A DNA stretch of 64,000 nucleotides from Blastobasis lacticolella (lineage: Eukaryota > Arthropoda > Insecta > Lepidoptera > Blastobasidae): the NCBI GenBank assembly GCA_905147135.1, contig LR990055.1, forward strand, positions 3,597,001-3,661,000, written 5' to 3'. The notes beneath the pieces are model-generated. The model saw nothing but the letters and a program-made list of their open reading frames with translations, was not told the origin of the DNA and searched no databases. Position 1 is the first letter of the stretch, and every line of letters begins with the position of its first letter. Both the position numbers and the translations under genes were made by a program. Shown piece after piece: positions 1 through 9,600 of this stretch.

Positions 1-606
1 TGATCTAGTATAGTACCTAGGTACTATACATTTCTTAATGGAGATTCAACCTTAATGAAAGTGCCGACCGAAGCCATTCCGGTTCGTGTTGAACCTAATA
101 TACTGACGTGCAAAATAACTAGATCACTTACATAAACAAAGATATTTCATAAACTGGTAAAGATATCTTCATGGGACAAAAAGTAAATTAAAAGAAGCTT
201 TATATTATACATTACTTTATTTTATTAATTATTGTAAACCCTTTTTACTTTGATGAAATACACTTCAATGTTCCTTTGACTTCATAAGTAGTTTAGGATA
301 TATCGTCGCGTATGTAAGTTTATTTTGCTCGTCAGTGTGCTACTCAAAAACCGCATAGTTATCCATCTTAAACCACATTATGTGCCTAAATCAGATTATC
401 CTTGGTCCCTCTCGCATACTGCAAGAAACTAGATACTCAGTGCTAAGCGATTAGCTTTTAAAATTGAATTGAATTGTATTATAAGGTAACTATTATAACA
501 GTATTTAGGTTTACCTATCCAATTTATAGTACGCGATATTTGGCAAGACCTAATATAAAGTGCTACCTATAACCTACCGGATGGAATTTATATTTTTGTA
601 CAAATA

Positions 607-1043
607 TAAGGGGCGTAGCTACCGCCGTATCAGCCGTATCAATGATACGGGGCCCCCAGACGTGTGTGACCAAGAATTCGTTATCCATAATTTCAGGTAA
701 ACTCTTCTCTACTTCCCGGGGAAAAAATGATTTAACAGAGAATTTCAGACCCGCTTCGCCAAAATAATTCCAGAAATTTCGAGCTCGCTGCGCTCGCTCA
801 TTAATTGTTCGTGAAGTTCATTTTATTATACAATCTCATCACATCAGAATGTCAAAAATTTCGAGATCGCCTGGCGCTATCGTCCATTTACTTGTTTTAC
901 GATATTTTTATTAAAATCGGGTAATGTTTTAATGTATAAATTACAAAAATACTCATTAGCACCCCCCGTAGTTGGCGGTAGCAACTAGGGGGCCCCTAGA
1001 CAACTATTGATACGGGGCCCCCGAAGGACTAGCTACGCCACTG
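607..1043. mobile_element. hAT-like MITE (non-autonomous DNA transposon)
   Basis: The ends are inverted around GGCGTAGCTA (left near 612-621, right near 1029-1040), with further inverted 'ATACGGGGCCCCC' blocks just inside. ACAAATA occurs immediately outside both ends (600-606 and 1044-1050), which fits a 7-8 bp target duplication as made by hAT elements. There is no open reading frame inside. The superfamily is inferred from the end motif (right end reads CAGTGGCGTAGC on the minus strand) and target-site length. Confidence 0.5.
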
Positions 1044-1108
1044 ACAAATAGGTACATAAATATTCTCAGATTTTCTCTATTAATATTATGCATGCATTTA
1101 TATGATAG

Positions 1109-1342
1109 GCCGTGTGGTGTCCGGCAGAGTAGAATTGCACAAACCCCTTACACTCGTGGGTGTCGTGTCGTACAAGGCGACTAATGTTTTCAAGACCAAA
1201 GATCTAGAGTCTCTGTAGGCTGGGCAGCAGCGTTTTCCATTGATATATTTACAACCCGCCTGCCAAGCGTGGAGATTATGGCAACAACCTCCCCTTTCGG
1301 CCCTAAGTCCTGCAGTGGGCTGTTGATGAGCTGTGATGATAA
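1109..1342 (+). repeat. RTE-like LINE 3' tail, 'CCGTGTGGTGTCCGGCAG' family
   Basis: This is one of several copies in the window (compare 12523-12772, 23377-23632, 22329-22475, 59673-59857). The conserved core includes 'GGGCAGCAGC', 'CCAACCCGCCTG' and 'GTCCTGCAGTGG', and it ends in a GATGAT-type microsatellite. Such ends are usual for 5'-truncated RTE-type LINEs of insects; the clade is an inference. Confidence 0.5.
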
Positions 1343-1404
1343 TTTATATGATATAAAACCTTCCGGAAGAAATTTTCTAATTGATAGTTTATAACTTTAT
1401 TACC

Positions 1405-1482
1405 GCATCAAAATCTGTAGCGTGGTTTAAAAGAAGTTAACGGATATACAGATAGACAGACGCAGCAAGCGACCTTAAAATA
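1405..1482 (+). repeat. Dispersed repeat fragment (tail of the 'GGCGCGACTTCG' family)
   Basis: Contains 'GCATCAAAATC' and a run resembling the end of the better preserved copy at 25651-25856 (phrases like 'agacagacgcagcaagcgac'). Only the distal part is present. Confidence 0.3.
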
Positions 1483-1493
1483 TTATCATCATA

Positions 1494-1845
1494 ATTATCA
1501 TCTTGGCGTCATTGTCCCGGTTGTATTCTCGCATACGAGGACCCGAGGTCCGCCTTGACCATGACCCAGGATTTTTAAGATCATGTACTTCATTACAGTG
1601 AAGCGACGGCCATCTGACCTCCGTGACCGTGCTACCAAGGTGAACCTGACCAAAGTGGATGATGGTTACACATTTAAACGCCTGAATGTGCAGGTTTCAT
1701 CAAGATGTTTTCCCTCACCAACAAATGTATATAACTCAGTAATGTAGACAACAGTCTTTGGTAGGTTTAAAGCCACAGCGGAATTCGAACCCGGTACCTC
1801 TCGCTTACGAGTGGGATACGTTTACCACTCGGCCACCGATGCTCC
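1494..1845 (-). repeat. Full-length tRNA-derived SINE (family A)
   Basis: Read on the minus strand, it starts with a tRNA-like head: A-box TGGCCGAGTGG and B-box GGTTCGAAT lie in the expected order near 1835-1790. A body follows, then a 3' part with 'CAACCGGGACAATGACGCCA' and an ATGATAATTATGATG-type tail at 1494-1515. Truncated relatives occur at 5090-5330, 6025-6168, 12806-12988, 44712-44935 and 60370-60560. It is not a functional tRNA: the acceptor arms do not pair and the body continues for about 270 bp. Confidence 0.65.
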
Positions 1846-1908
1846 TATGACTTTGACATAGTACGCAAGGATATAAATAAAGGGGAAATTATACTTTATA
1901 AAAACAGT

Positions 1909-1918
1909 TTTATTTATT
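1909..1918 (-). terminator. Poly(A) signals of the double-headed Kazal gene
   Basis: Two overlapping AATAAA motifs on the minus strand (complement of tttatt at 1909-1914 and 1913-1918), about 270 nt past the stop codon. They are the first clear signals downstream. Confidence 0.55.
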
Positions 1919-2185
1919 AAAAATGTGTATTAATAATACCTATAACAAACAAATACGAAAATAGATTCTTCTAAAGCTGTAAGTTCAAGTTATAACATCC
2001 TTATTATTACTACAATAGAAAAAATATATATCTAAAATATGGCATTTTATCTAAAATCTACCTATTTATTGCAAATATTAATAACTAAGTATCACAGCTT
2101 ATGCATTGGGGCAGCCAAATGCACAATGTAATTTTTTAAGTTGTTACTAGCCCGACTGTAGTTTCAGTAAGTTTTAGTAAACTTC

Positions 2186-2736
2186 TTAAGGTGTCGCTAC
2201 TTTGACTTCTTCTTTTGGTGTGACCACCTTGACTTCTTCTTTCGGCTCAACTTTACTGTCTTGGTTATCAACCACCTTCACCTCATCCTTTGGCTTTTCT
2301 TCCTTCTCAACCACCTTTACCTCATCCTTAGGCTTTTCATTGTTGTCAACCACCTTTACCTCATCCTTAGGCTTTTCATTGTTGTCAACCACCTTAACCT
2401 CACCTTCTAGGCACTGTCCTCTGGAGGCAATGTCTAATACTGTATTCTTAGCCTTCTCGCAGTCAAAACTGCATTGGTTGGGGTAAGTCTTGCCGTCAGT
2501 GCCACAAACAGGCATATATTCAAATGTGCAAATGCAAATTGCTTCAGCAGCAGCATCACAGGGGCCGTCCTTGACCAAAGTAAGGTCCGCCTTACCCTTA
2601 GAGCTTTCGCACTCCAAAACACACTTGTTGGAATATGTTTTCCCGTCGGAACCGCAAACCGGTACTAAGTTGCGTGTGCACACGCACGTAGGTAAGGCTG
2701 TAGTGGTTGCCACGTACAGTGCGGCGATCAGTAAAA
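2186..2736 (-). CDS. Exon 2 of double-headed Kazal inhibitor
   Basis: Begins after the acceptor at 2738-2737 (reads ttcag on the minus strand) and ends in TAA at 2188-2186. It codes for the hydrophobic part of the signal peptide, both Kazal domains and the repeat tail. The apparent in-frame start at 2713 is a GTG inside the signal peptide and is not the true start. Confidence 0.9.
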
Positions 2737-4056
2737 CTGAAAATAATAAACATGTATTCTATTAGATTTATATGCATATATAGGAGGTACTACGGAGGAT
2801 GTAACCACATAAATATAGTTTACAAATGGCTTAATATTGCCAAGTTGTTGTTAGACCCCGCTACCAAATTTGAGGCATTTATTTAACATGAATGTAATGT
2901 GTTTCCGTTTAGTTAAGTGCTTAAGGGTTAGGCGGGGGATGTTAAAGAACCGAACCCGTTGATTGCTGTTAAAACACTTTTATTGTAAAAGGTATAAAAC
3001 TAGATTGCATTGTGCGCAGTACATATAGGCAGAGTACATTAACCTAACCTACTAAGGCTTAGGTATAGCTAAATTGCCTGTGTGGCCTTTACTCTGTACA
3101 ATGAACAACTGTTCCAAAATTTCCTTCGAGTTTCCTGGTCACAGCACCAAATTGTATCTCTATACTTCTCTATATATTCTCTCTACAGAAAGATGAAGTT
3201 TTTTTATGTTATACGGCATACAATCAGGCAAGCGGGTCACCTGATGGAAAGTGATCACCGCCGCCTATGGACATCAGAAAGTTATTATTCGTAAACATAC
3301 ACAAATTTGACCGATAGTAGGTGCCTACCTACTGTGATCGTAAAATAACTAGAAATAGTTGATCAGTTGTTTACGTACGATTTGCTTATATTATTCAGTT
3401 TATAAGATTTCCAACTTGTTATATTGTATAGATAAGATACAATTTGCAGAATATTTGATTAACCCACATTTTGTACCAGAATTTTTTGTGTTTATCAAAT
3501 ATTTATCTTCTCGTATCTTATTAGTGTATTCATTAGTGCGTCACCTATTCCTTATAGCATTATCGGAGGGTGGTATTCATATTATATTCATATTCATTTA
3601 TTTAGTCAGTAATTTACACCGTCATATATTATCCATTGTTAATCATTATCAATATTAATAATTATTAAATAAATTATTGGTAGGACTGTCAAGCCTGAGG
3701 AGTCCGCTTGGATGGGCAGGTACCACGGCCTTACCTGCTAATGTCTCCTGACACACCGCAACAATGTTTGCATTGTTGTAGTCCAGTTTTAAGGTTAACA
3801 AATAAATACTAATTTAAATAATAAAATAAGTTCCTATTATATTAAGAAATTTTTTTTTATTATGTAGATAGAATCTCCTACTACCTAATTAACATTTTAA
3901 ATGCGAATGTCTTGTTCCTATCTATACCAATGTTCCTTTTTCACGCAGATTTTGATGAAATCTTACAGTGTTGTAGCATTACACATCATAGTGTAAAATA
4001 TATTTTACTAAATTAAAATAACCACATAAATCGTACTCACCGATCTTAGCAGACAT
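2186..4056 (-). CDS. Secreted double-domain Kazal serine protease inhibitor with repetitive charged tail (gene span)
   Basis: Coding sequence is join(2186..2736, 4041..4056) on the minus strand, 188 residues. Exon 1 is only 16 nt (ATG TCT GCT AAG ATC G) before gtgagt; exon 2 follows a ttattttcag acceptor, and joining in phase 1 gives the signal peptide MSAKIVLLIAALYVATTTA. Two Kazal domains follow: Cys 23, 25, 33, 44, 48, 65 and Cys 73, 75, 83, 94, 98, 114. Both carry the PVCG[ST]DGKTYxNxC core. By Kazal convention P1 is the second residue after the second Cys: Arg27 in domain 1 (trypsin-like targets) and Phe77 in domain 2 (chymotrypsin-like targets). Residues from about 117 on are EVKVV-type repeats, probably disordered. 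The intron is 1.3 kb. The fold and secretion are well supported; target proteases are inferred. Confidence 0.9.
2189..2403 (-). repeat. Coding tandem repeat, EVKVV units of the Kazal tail
   Basis: Six imperfect units start with EVKV(V/A); the first three are 13 residues (39 nt), e.g. EVKVVDNNEKPKD, with units 1 and 2 identical in protein and almost identical in DNA. Later units are longer or shorter (16, 9 and 7 residues). Expansion by replication slippage is the likely origin. Confidence 0.8.
3198..3285 (-). repeat. LINE 3' tail ('GGCCACCTGATGGAAAGTG' family)
   Basis: Starts on the plus strand with a T run (the poly-A of a minus-strand copy), then 'CAGGCAAGCGGGTCACCTGA'. Related copies are at 9495-9600, 47640-47760 and 52560-52930, the last still attached to coding sequence. 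Confidence 0.5.
3683..3805 (+). repeat. Dispersed LINE-end-like repeat
   Basis: Contains 'GACTGTCAAGCCTGAGGAGT' and 'GGGCAGGTACCACG' and ends in an AACAAATAAAT-type tail. A shorter related motif ('GACTGTCCAGCCAGTGGAGT') occurs in both duplication copies near 11280 and 21782. The clade is not recognised. Confidence 0.35.
4041..4056 (-). CDS. Exon 1 (16 nt) of double-headed Kazal inhibitor
   Basis: ATGTCTGCTAAGATCG followed by the donor gtgagtacga. It supplies MSAKI and the first base of a Val codon. The same architecture (ATG, three codons, ATC, G, donor gtgag) recurs in the two Kazal genes at 13950 and 24349, which supports the call strongly. Confidence 0.85.
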
Positions 4057-4162
4057 CGTGTATCGATAGTTGTTTTCAAAACTACAATTCCCTCCAAAAC
4101 ACACACGTTGTTTCTACTTTAGTCGCTGGCAAAGGAATGACGCGATACAGCCAGCCGCTCAC

Positions 4163-4170
4163 TTTATATA
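4163..4170 (-). promoter_or_regulatory. TATA box of double-headed Kazal gene
   Basis: TATATAAAG on the minus strand about 110 nt before the ATG. An initiator-like TCATT lies about 30 nt downstream (near 4138), so the predicted 5' UTR is about 80 nt. Inferred from spacing only. Confidence 0.45.
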
Positions 4171-4350
4171 TCAGATATCGTGTTTCCCAAGCGCAGGAAG
4201 CGTTCGTCAGCTGCGCCGTTGACATTGTGATTCCCCAACTTCGTCAGACTACGTCATCGCTGGCCGAGCGTTGTGTTCGAGGTCTGTTTAATTATCGCGC
4301 GTCAAGTAGGCCATAATTTGTTTGGTCGATATAAATAGTCCCAGTTCCAG

Positions 4351-4911
4351 GTACGGAGTGTGTACCTATCTCGCAGATTGTAAACAATATGGCACAGGGA
4401 AATACCTATAAGTAGATACATAGGTTAATATTTACTTCCATACATAGTAAATACTGCCAGTTGCAGAGTGAACAAACCCTTAGGTATATTATAGCATCTC
4501 TAAATTCAATGGTAGGGAGGTGCATTTACTCTACAGCTGACTGTACATAGCTTTATTTAGTAGTAGATAAATGAAAACAGTAGAGATGTAAAGTAGGTAG
4601 ACGAAAACCTTCACTCATTGTACGTAGATATGGGTGCATGCGTGCGTAAAGTAGGTACCTAATAATATTGTTAGGCTAACGAAAGGGTTAAAGCAGGTCA
4701 ATTTTACAAGTTTACCAGCTACACCCACTTATCCCCCCCCCCCCTCCTTCCTACGGGCCGTCTCGGGCGTCCAATCATCTTATTGGGAGCTTCCTATGCT
4801 GCGCTGCGAACCTTCAAGCAGTAACGTTAATGTTGTAATAATATACATATATTAGGTTCCTATATATTGTAACTACATACTTTAATAATCAACATGATCA
4901 TTCTAGTGCTT
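4351..4911. other. Upstream/intergenic DNA, nothing recognised
   Basis: AT-rich sequence with a C homopolymer near 4735-4745. No exon, RNA gene or bounded repeat was seen. Confidence 0.5.
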
Positions 4912-5042
4912 AGAGCGTTTTCTGCCAGGGTCCGCTTTCCTACTCTTTCTTTTCCACTTCGCCCAGTTTTCGCCTTCCTTGCGTTTTACCCCGTTGGCGT
5001 GGTGGATGTCAATCTAACGCTTCTTGGGCCGCCCACGAAACC
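4912..5042 (+). repeat. Dispersed repeat family C, copy 1
   Basis: Phrases such as 'GTCCGCTTTCCTACTC' and 'CCACTTCGCCCAG' recur at 5700-5905 and 35670-35735, with a shared later block 'TTCTTGGGC'. The origin is unknown; it has no coding frame. Confidence 0.4.
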
Positions 5043-5089
5043 TATATGGTATATGCAACTAAACTACATACTATAGTCATCATCTATTA

Positions 5090-5330
5090 CCTTTGCGTTA
5101 ATGTCCCGGTTGTGCTCTCGAGCACGAAGGCCCGGGGTCCGCCTTTTCATCCACTGTTTCATCACGATGTTTTTCCTCACCGGAAGAGCGTCGGTTAGAA
5201 TTCAACCAATGTACATAACTCAGAAAAGAGTCACTGGTATATGGCCGCAACGGGATTCGAACCCGATACCTCTCCCTTACGAGTCGGATACTCAACCGCT
5301 CGGCCACTGACGCTCTCATACCTATAGAAT
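5090..5330 (-). repeat. SINE family A, internally deleted copy
   Basis: The minus-strand tRNA-like head (A-box TGGCCGAGCGG, B-box GGTTCGAATCC) lies near 5310-5245. The distal 'CAACCGGGACATTAACGC' end is near 5092-5112. The middle is shorter than in the copy at 1494-1845. Confidence 0.55.
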
Positions 5331-5689
5331 TAGCCAATAAATTACTTGCCTTACCTACTCTTGACATAGATTAATTACTGACGTCTCTTGACAGGCAAAT
5401 GTAAAATTTTTTCTAGGTATGTGAATAAGTCATGTGGTTTAATGGTTATCCTTGTATGAAGTCTTCAGGATAAGGGGAATGATTCTGTGCCTAGGTACCT
5501 TTATTACCTATTGTACCTAGGTTTATTATTTAATTTTAAATTGCATGAAATTAATATAAATTCTAATTACGGAAGTGAGAGTAGGTAGCATACGCAGTTA
5601 CGAACCGCGGGTTCTGAATTACGGCTTAAAAATTTTCAAAAGCTCATAAATACAGGTTTGGTTAGGATGAAGAGATTTCAATATAATAA

Positions 5690-5905
5690 GTGTCAAGGTC
5701 ATCATCATTACCAGGGACCGCTTTCCGACTCCGTTTCCTCCACTTCGCCCGGTCTTGGGCATCCAAGCGTCGTAAGCCACTGGCTCTCACATCCTACTCA
5801 CGAATTCAATCTATCGATTCTTGGGCTTTCCGCGGGACCTCTTTTCTGATACCGGCAGGTTTAGGCACCTATTTCCTACGTATCCCTGGGGCTTACGCAA
5901 CACAA
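5690..5905 (+). repeat. Dispersed repeat family C, copy 2
   Basis: Matches 4912-5042 ('CGCTTTCCGACTC', 'CACTTCGCCCGG', 'TTCTTGGGCTTTCCG') and begins after a 'catcatcatta' stretch. No coding capacity. Confidence 0.4.
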
Positions 5906-6024
5906 GGTCAGAGACCTATCCACCTCGTTAGGGGTAATCGGGTTTACCATGCCAAGGTTTGCAGGAAGCTGTGGTGGCGTTTTAAAATGCAGATATTTAT
6001 AGGTTTGGTTAGGATGAAGAGATT

Positions 6025-6168
6025 GGATCATGATCCAGTCTCGGCGGTCAGACGGCACTCGGTCCACTGAAATTATCTGATCTACCAAATCCTGGATAAC
6101 GTTCAAGGTGGACATCGAGCCCTCGTGCGCGAGAGCACAACCGGGATATTAACGCCAAGATAATTATT
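6025..6168 (+). repeat. SINE family A, 3' part
   Basis: Shows 'GGTCAGACGGCA', 'CCAAATCCTGGAT' and 'GCACAACCGGGATATTAACG', then an ATAATTATTAT tail. It is 5'-truncated. Confidence 0.5.
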
Positions 6169-6537
6169 ATACTTAGGACGAAGAGAATACATTACAATAA
6201 GTGTCTGGGTAAGTACCTGAGCATTCATCCATGCCAACATCCGTTTACGATGTGTAAAGTTCTTCGGACAAACCGACACGAGAACAATAAACATTGCGAT
6301 AAATAAGTACTACAATTGTTTGCCGACCGTGCAACCTATTTCCTGCAAACAGCTGGGAAAACCCTATCTACGGTCTTGCCTTTTAATGGTTAATGCAAGT
6401 ACCCGTACTATAGGTAAATGTATGTATTTGTGTTTACTTGAAACTTCACCTTCGGCCTTAATGTATTTCGTTTTCTTAAGTCGTGCGATAAAGAGTGTCG
6501 AAATCACTGTTTACTTTATTATATTGTATTACTAGTG

Positions 6538-6665
6538 GACCCGGCGCGACTTCGTTCGCGTACGCCTACTTTAGCTCTACCTACCCTTTTTTTCTTGCTT
6601 ATAAACCTGCCTCTTGAATCACCCTATCTATCGTTGAAAATCGCATTAATATATAGATTTTATCT
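6538..6665 (+). repeat. Dispersed repeat family D ('GGACCCGGCGCGACTTCG'), partial
   Basis: Shares its first 60 bp and 'TAAACCTGCCTCTTGAATCA' with 25651-25856. A common lepidopteran dispersed repeat; class uncertain. Confidence 0.45.
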
Positions 6666-7183
6666 ACACTCATAGCGTAATGTTCCAATTTCATATTCGA
6701 AAACAGTTGTTTAAGGATACACTTTTTCACGCCAGTCTATAATATTTTAAAAAATTACTTTTCGATACAGCATTTCCCATACTAATTTCATTACAGCTGT
6801 ATCGTAAAATAACTTTTTAATCATTATGCAACACTTTTATTTTTTAAATTTTTGTCGGCCGATACACGGTGAAATGTAGGCTGAATACCCAAATGTCTTT
6901 GACAAAATCAAAATTCAAATTCAAAACTCAAATTTTCCTGTTTCTATTTGTGTGTTATTATTTTCCCGCTAAACGGAATATTTTTTCTAATTGTTGTTAT
7001 TTGTGTTTGTAAATGTTTTTTCTTGTTTAAAGCAAGTAAATAGATAAATGTGAAAATAGTGAAGTGAACCTCCCACCGCTTGATATCCTCGACGCTTAGG
7101 TACAATAGAACTGACTCGCAGTTTACTTCCAGCAAAGTTGAGAAAATTATAGGTACGTAATTTAACTTGAAAATATGAGTGTA

Positions 7184-7338
7184 GATAATAGTAGTTTATG
7201 CAACTGTCATATAAAAGCGGGTATTAAAACATGAGTGTCTGTTTATCATACGAGACGTAGCCGAGTATGATAATAGTTTGACACGAATGTTTTAATACCT
7301 AATTAGAACCATGACAGTTGCATAAACTACTATTATTA
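7184..7338. mobile_element. Palindromic MITE, about 155 bp
   Basis: The arms 'AATAGTAGTTTATGCAACTG' at the left and its complement at the right form inverted repeats of about 45 bp interrupted by small differences. The centre (7235-7280) is itself palindromic (TATCATAC...GTATGATA). No clear target duplication. Confidence 0.55.
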
Positions 7339-7372
7339 TTCATAATGTCTTTATTTGTTGTTATTAGGTAGG

Positions 7373-7845
7373 TAATAATCGCTGTCCGGCAGACCTTGAT
7401 CTAATCTGGCCAGGTTCCCCTGCAGGGTCATGGAGGTCAGACGGCAGTCGCTTTGCTGTGGGTCCTGGGGGTCAAAAAGGCCATATTCGCATTTCATATT
7501 ATGATTCATATTAGACTACTACAAACTTATCTGATCAGGTGGCCAGTACTGGAACTAAGGGACGCCATTTTGAATTGTCATGTCATTGTCAACAACAGCG
7601 ACGCTGTAGATAAGTTTGTCACACATTGATATGAATCATAATATGAAACGCTAATGTGGCCTTTTTAGACCCCCTGATCTGCAAATCCATGGTGGAGAAC
7701 ACAACTGGGATATAGCCATCCGGCAGAGCTTAACATGGAGTGTACGAGTAGAACGATCGGGTGTCTATGGTGACCAATGTAGACTCGGCGAAAAAAAAAA
7801 GGAAAAATCCTCGCAATATTTTTTTTGACGTCATTGATATTTTTT
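7373..7845 (+). repeat. Dispersed repeat E, interrupted by a MITE
   Basis: Two blocks, 7373-7467 and 7674-7845, match in order the inverted, uninterrupted copy at 21346-21590 (core 'GGCCAGGTTCCCCTGCAGGG', later 'GGTGGAGAACACAACT' and 'AAAAATCCTCGCAATATTTT'). Part of the core also resembles SINE family A. The interruption is the MITE at 7468-7673. Confidence 0.6.
7468..7673. mobile_element. PIF/Harbinger-like MITE with CTG target duplication
   Basis: The ends GGGGTC...GACCCC continue into about 45-bp inverted arms (AAAAAGGCCA, TTTCATATTATGATTCATAT). CTG lies on both sides (7465-7467 and 7674-7676). The related repeat at 21346-21590 keeps the uninterrupted sequence with a single CTG, giving an empty site. 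A 3-bp CWG/TWA target with G-rich ends is the PIF/Harbinger pattern, hence the label. A second copy is at 39069-39248. Confidence 0.65.
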
Positions 7846-7979
7846 TCTTTAGTCAACAAGTATCTATAGCACATTCCATTATAAGTAAACAAAAAACAAG
7901 TTACTTGCATATTTGCCTATTGGCTAGTTACAGATTCACACCATGTTGCTATATCACCATAGCCTAAAACAAATATGTA

Positions 7980-8285
7980 TGAGGTACGGGGTGCGCGAGG
8001 CCACACTGATGTATGTGTGTATTTATACGATTGTGTACTATAGGCCATGGTGATATGATTCATTTTTCAATGATGTCGTCGACCCTTATAGGCAGACCTT
8101 TTCGGAACTCCGCAGACCAGAAAATTGGCAGCAGCGTTTTCGTTGTGTATTTTCAACACTGCGACCTACAAACCGCCTGCCAAACGTGGACATTAAGGCA
8201 AACCTTTCGATAAATGTGGACTAGGCTTAAGTCCAGCATTACAGCAACCTACTTACAGGCTGTTAATATAATGTGACCTTGTAAG
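7980..8285 (+). repeat. Degenerate RTE-like LINE tail
   Basis: Shares 'GGCAGCAGCGTTTTC', 'AACACTGCGACCT' and 'CCGCCTGCCAAACGTGGA' with the copy at 1109-1342, much decayed. Confidence 0.4.
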
Positions 8286-8551
8286 CTTCATTTAAGTACT
8301 CATAGAAGTTAAATGTATTTACGTAGCGCTACTATTTAAAAACACATAGGTATGTCAGAAAATGACTAACATACTACATTTCAACATTTACTATAGAATT
8401 TGTTACCTACATATTTAACATTATAAAGTTTTGTGTAATAAAAAATACAATGCCTACTACCCAATACCTAGTCACCATCGAAGTATGTAGCAGGTATTAA
8501 GTATATCGGTATATGTGGCTATAACATTTATCAATTTTTATTTACAAGTAG

Positions 8552-9045
8552 CTGGCCCGGCGCGACTTCGTTTACGTGGTGTCCCCTACCCTACCCTACC
8601 CTACATACACCTATCGTAGGTTTGGGGTAGGGGCAGCCGTACCTACCCTTTTTTTTCTTGCGTACAAACCGAACCGTATTGAAGTGAACAGAACAAAAAA
8701 TAACATTCCCAAGCCGTTCTCAAGTTATGGCGTGAGTTACGTCGCGTGACCAAGAGATATAAGGATATTTTTTAATTTTTAATACATAGGTACTAGTAGA
8801 GCCTGCACGACTTCGTTTTCGTGGTTTCCCACCACTACTCTACACTACTCTACCCTACCCCTACCCTACCCTACACCCTCCCCTACACCTACTTTACCCC
8901 AACTTACCCTTTTTTTCTTACGTTTCTTTCTATCACCCCTGTATTATAGCAAACAAAACAACAAAAAATTATTCAAATCGGTCCAGCCGATTCTGAATTT
9001 TAACGACACTAACGGACAGCCATTAATTTTTAAATATATGTAGAT
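8552..9045 (+). repeat. Repeat family D, two tandem partial copies with CCCTA runs
   Basis: 'GGCCCGGCGCGACTTCGTTT' near 8554 and 'GCCTGCACGACTTCGTTTTC' near 8803 start two copies, each followed by CCCTACCCTA-like stretches and 'TCTTGCGT/TCTTACGT'. The pentamer runs are part of the repeat and not telomeric DNA (insect telomeres are TTAGG). Confidence 0.45.
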
Positions 9046-9169
9046 GATGATAGGGTAGGAGGAGTTGTTAATACTTACATAATTACACTTGAACAAGTTT
9101 TCACTGTTTTATATTTATCATTTTATGCTCGCAAAACAGATGGCCAATGGCAGTACCTACCTAAAGTTC

Positions 9170-9330
9170 TCGAGTGGTGACCACGTAGGACTACACCGAA
9201 AGACGCAGCGTGGGTGTCCCGCAAGGTGGACCGACGTAAAGGTCGCAGCTGGATGCGGAAGGCACAGGGCCGGCCTTTGTGTAGATCTCTAGGGGGGACA
9301 TTGAGCGTCTTTCGGCTGATATGATGATGA
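9170..9330 (+). pseudogene. RTE-like LINE ORF C-terminus and 3' end
   Basis: Plus-strand remnant encoding the usual RTE tail (RWTD near 9220, then disrupted 'KV..AG'), followed by 'GATATGATGATGACA'. Broken by small indels. The minus-strand relatives at 18728-18875 and 29490-29635 show the same end. Confidence 0.55.
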
Positions 9331-9494
9331 CATTATGCCGACGTTTCAATCGCACGATCGAAGTACAATAAACCGAGTTTTTCTGTTAGTTGTCAAAACG
9401 ATATATGAAATGCCAACATTTGACTTCCCATGGTCAACTCTCTAGAGGATTTTCCTTAGTTAACGCGTATCCAATTGAAAAGAGCTGTCATATC

Positions 9495-9600
9495 ACAATT
9501 TTTTTTATGTAATACGTCTGACAAACAGGCATGCGGGCCACCTGATGGAAAGTGCTCACCGCTGACTACGGACATCAGCAACACCAGGGGTGCTACCAAT
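9495..9600 (-). repeat. LINE 3' tail ('GGCCACCTGATGGAAAGTG' family)
   Basis: T-run followed by 'GCATGCGGGCCACCTGATGG' and 'ATCAGCAACACCAGGGGTGC', as in 52560-52690. Confidence 0.5.

Larger units (their letters stand above)
2737..4040 (-). other. Intron 1 of the double-headed Kazal gene
   Basis: Donor GT at 4040-4039, acceptor AG at 2738-2737. It holds a minus-strand LINE tail at 3198-3285 and another dispersed LINE-end-like block at 3683-3805; the rest is AT-rich with nothing recognisable. Confidence 0.8.

Noticed and set aside
3359..3658. 99-codon plus-strand frame in the Kazal intron
   Set aside because: AT-rich hydrophobic chance frame on the strand opposite a well-supported gene.
5245..5320. 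tRNA-like sequence with A- and B-boxes (also 1770-1845, 52040-52110, 60380-60440, 62225-62295)
   Set aside because: Acceptor arms do not pair and a long repeated body follows; these are SINE heads and not tRNA genes.
8587..8875. CCCTA runs as interstitial telomere repeats
   Set aside because: The unit is part of a dispersed repeat family; insect telomeres use TTAGG, and the runs are short and irregular.
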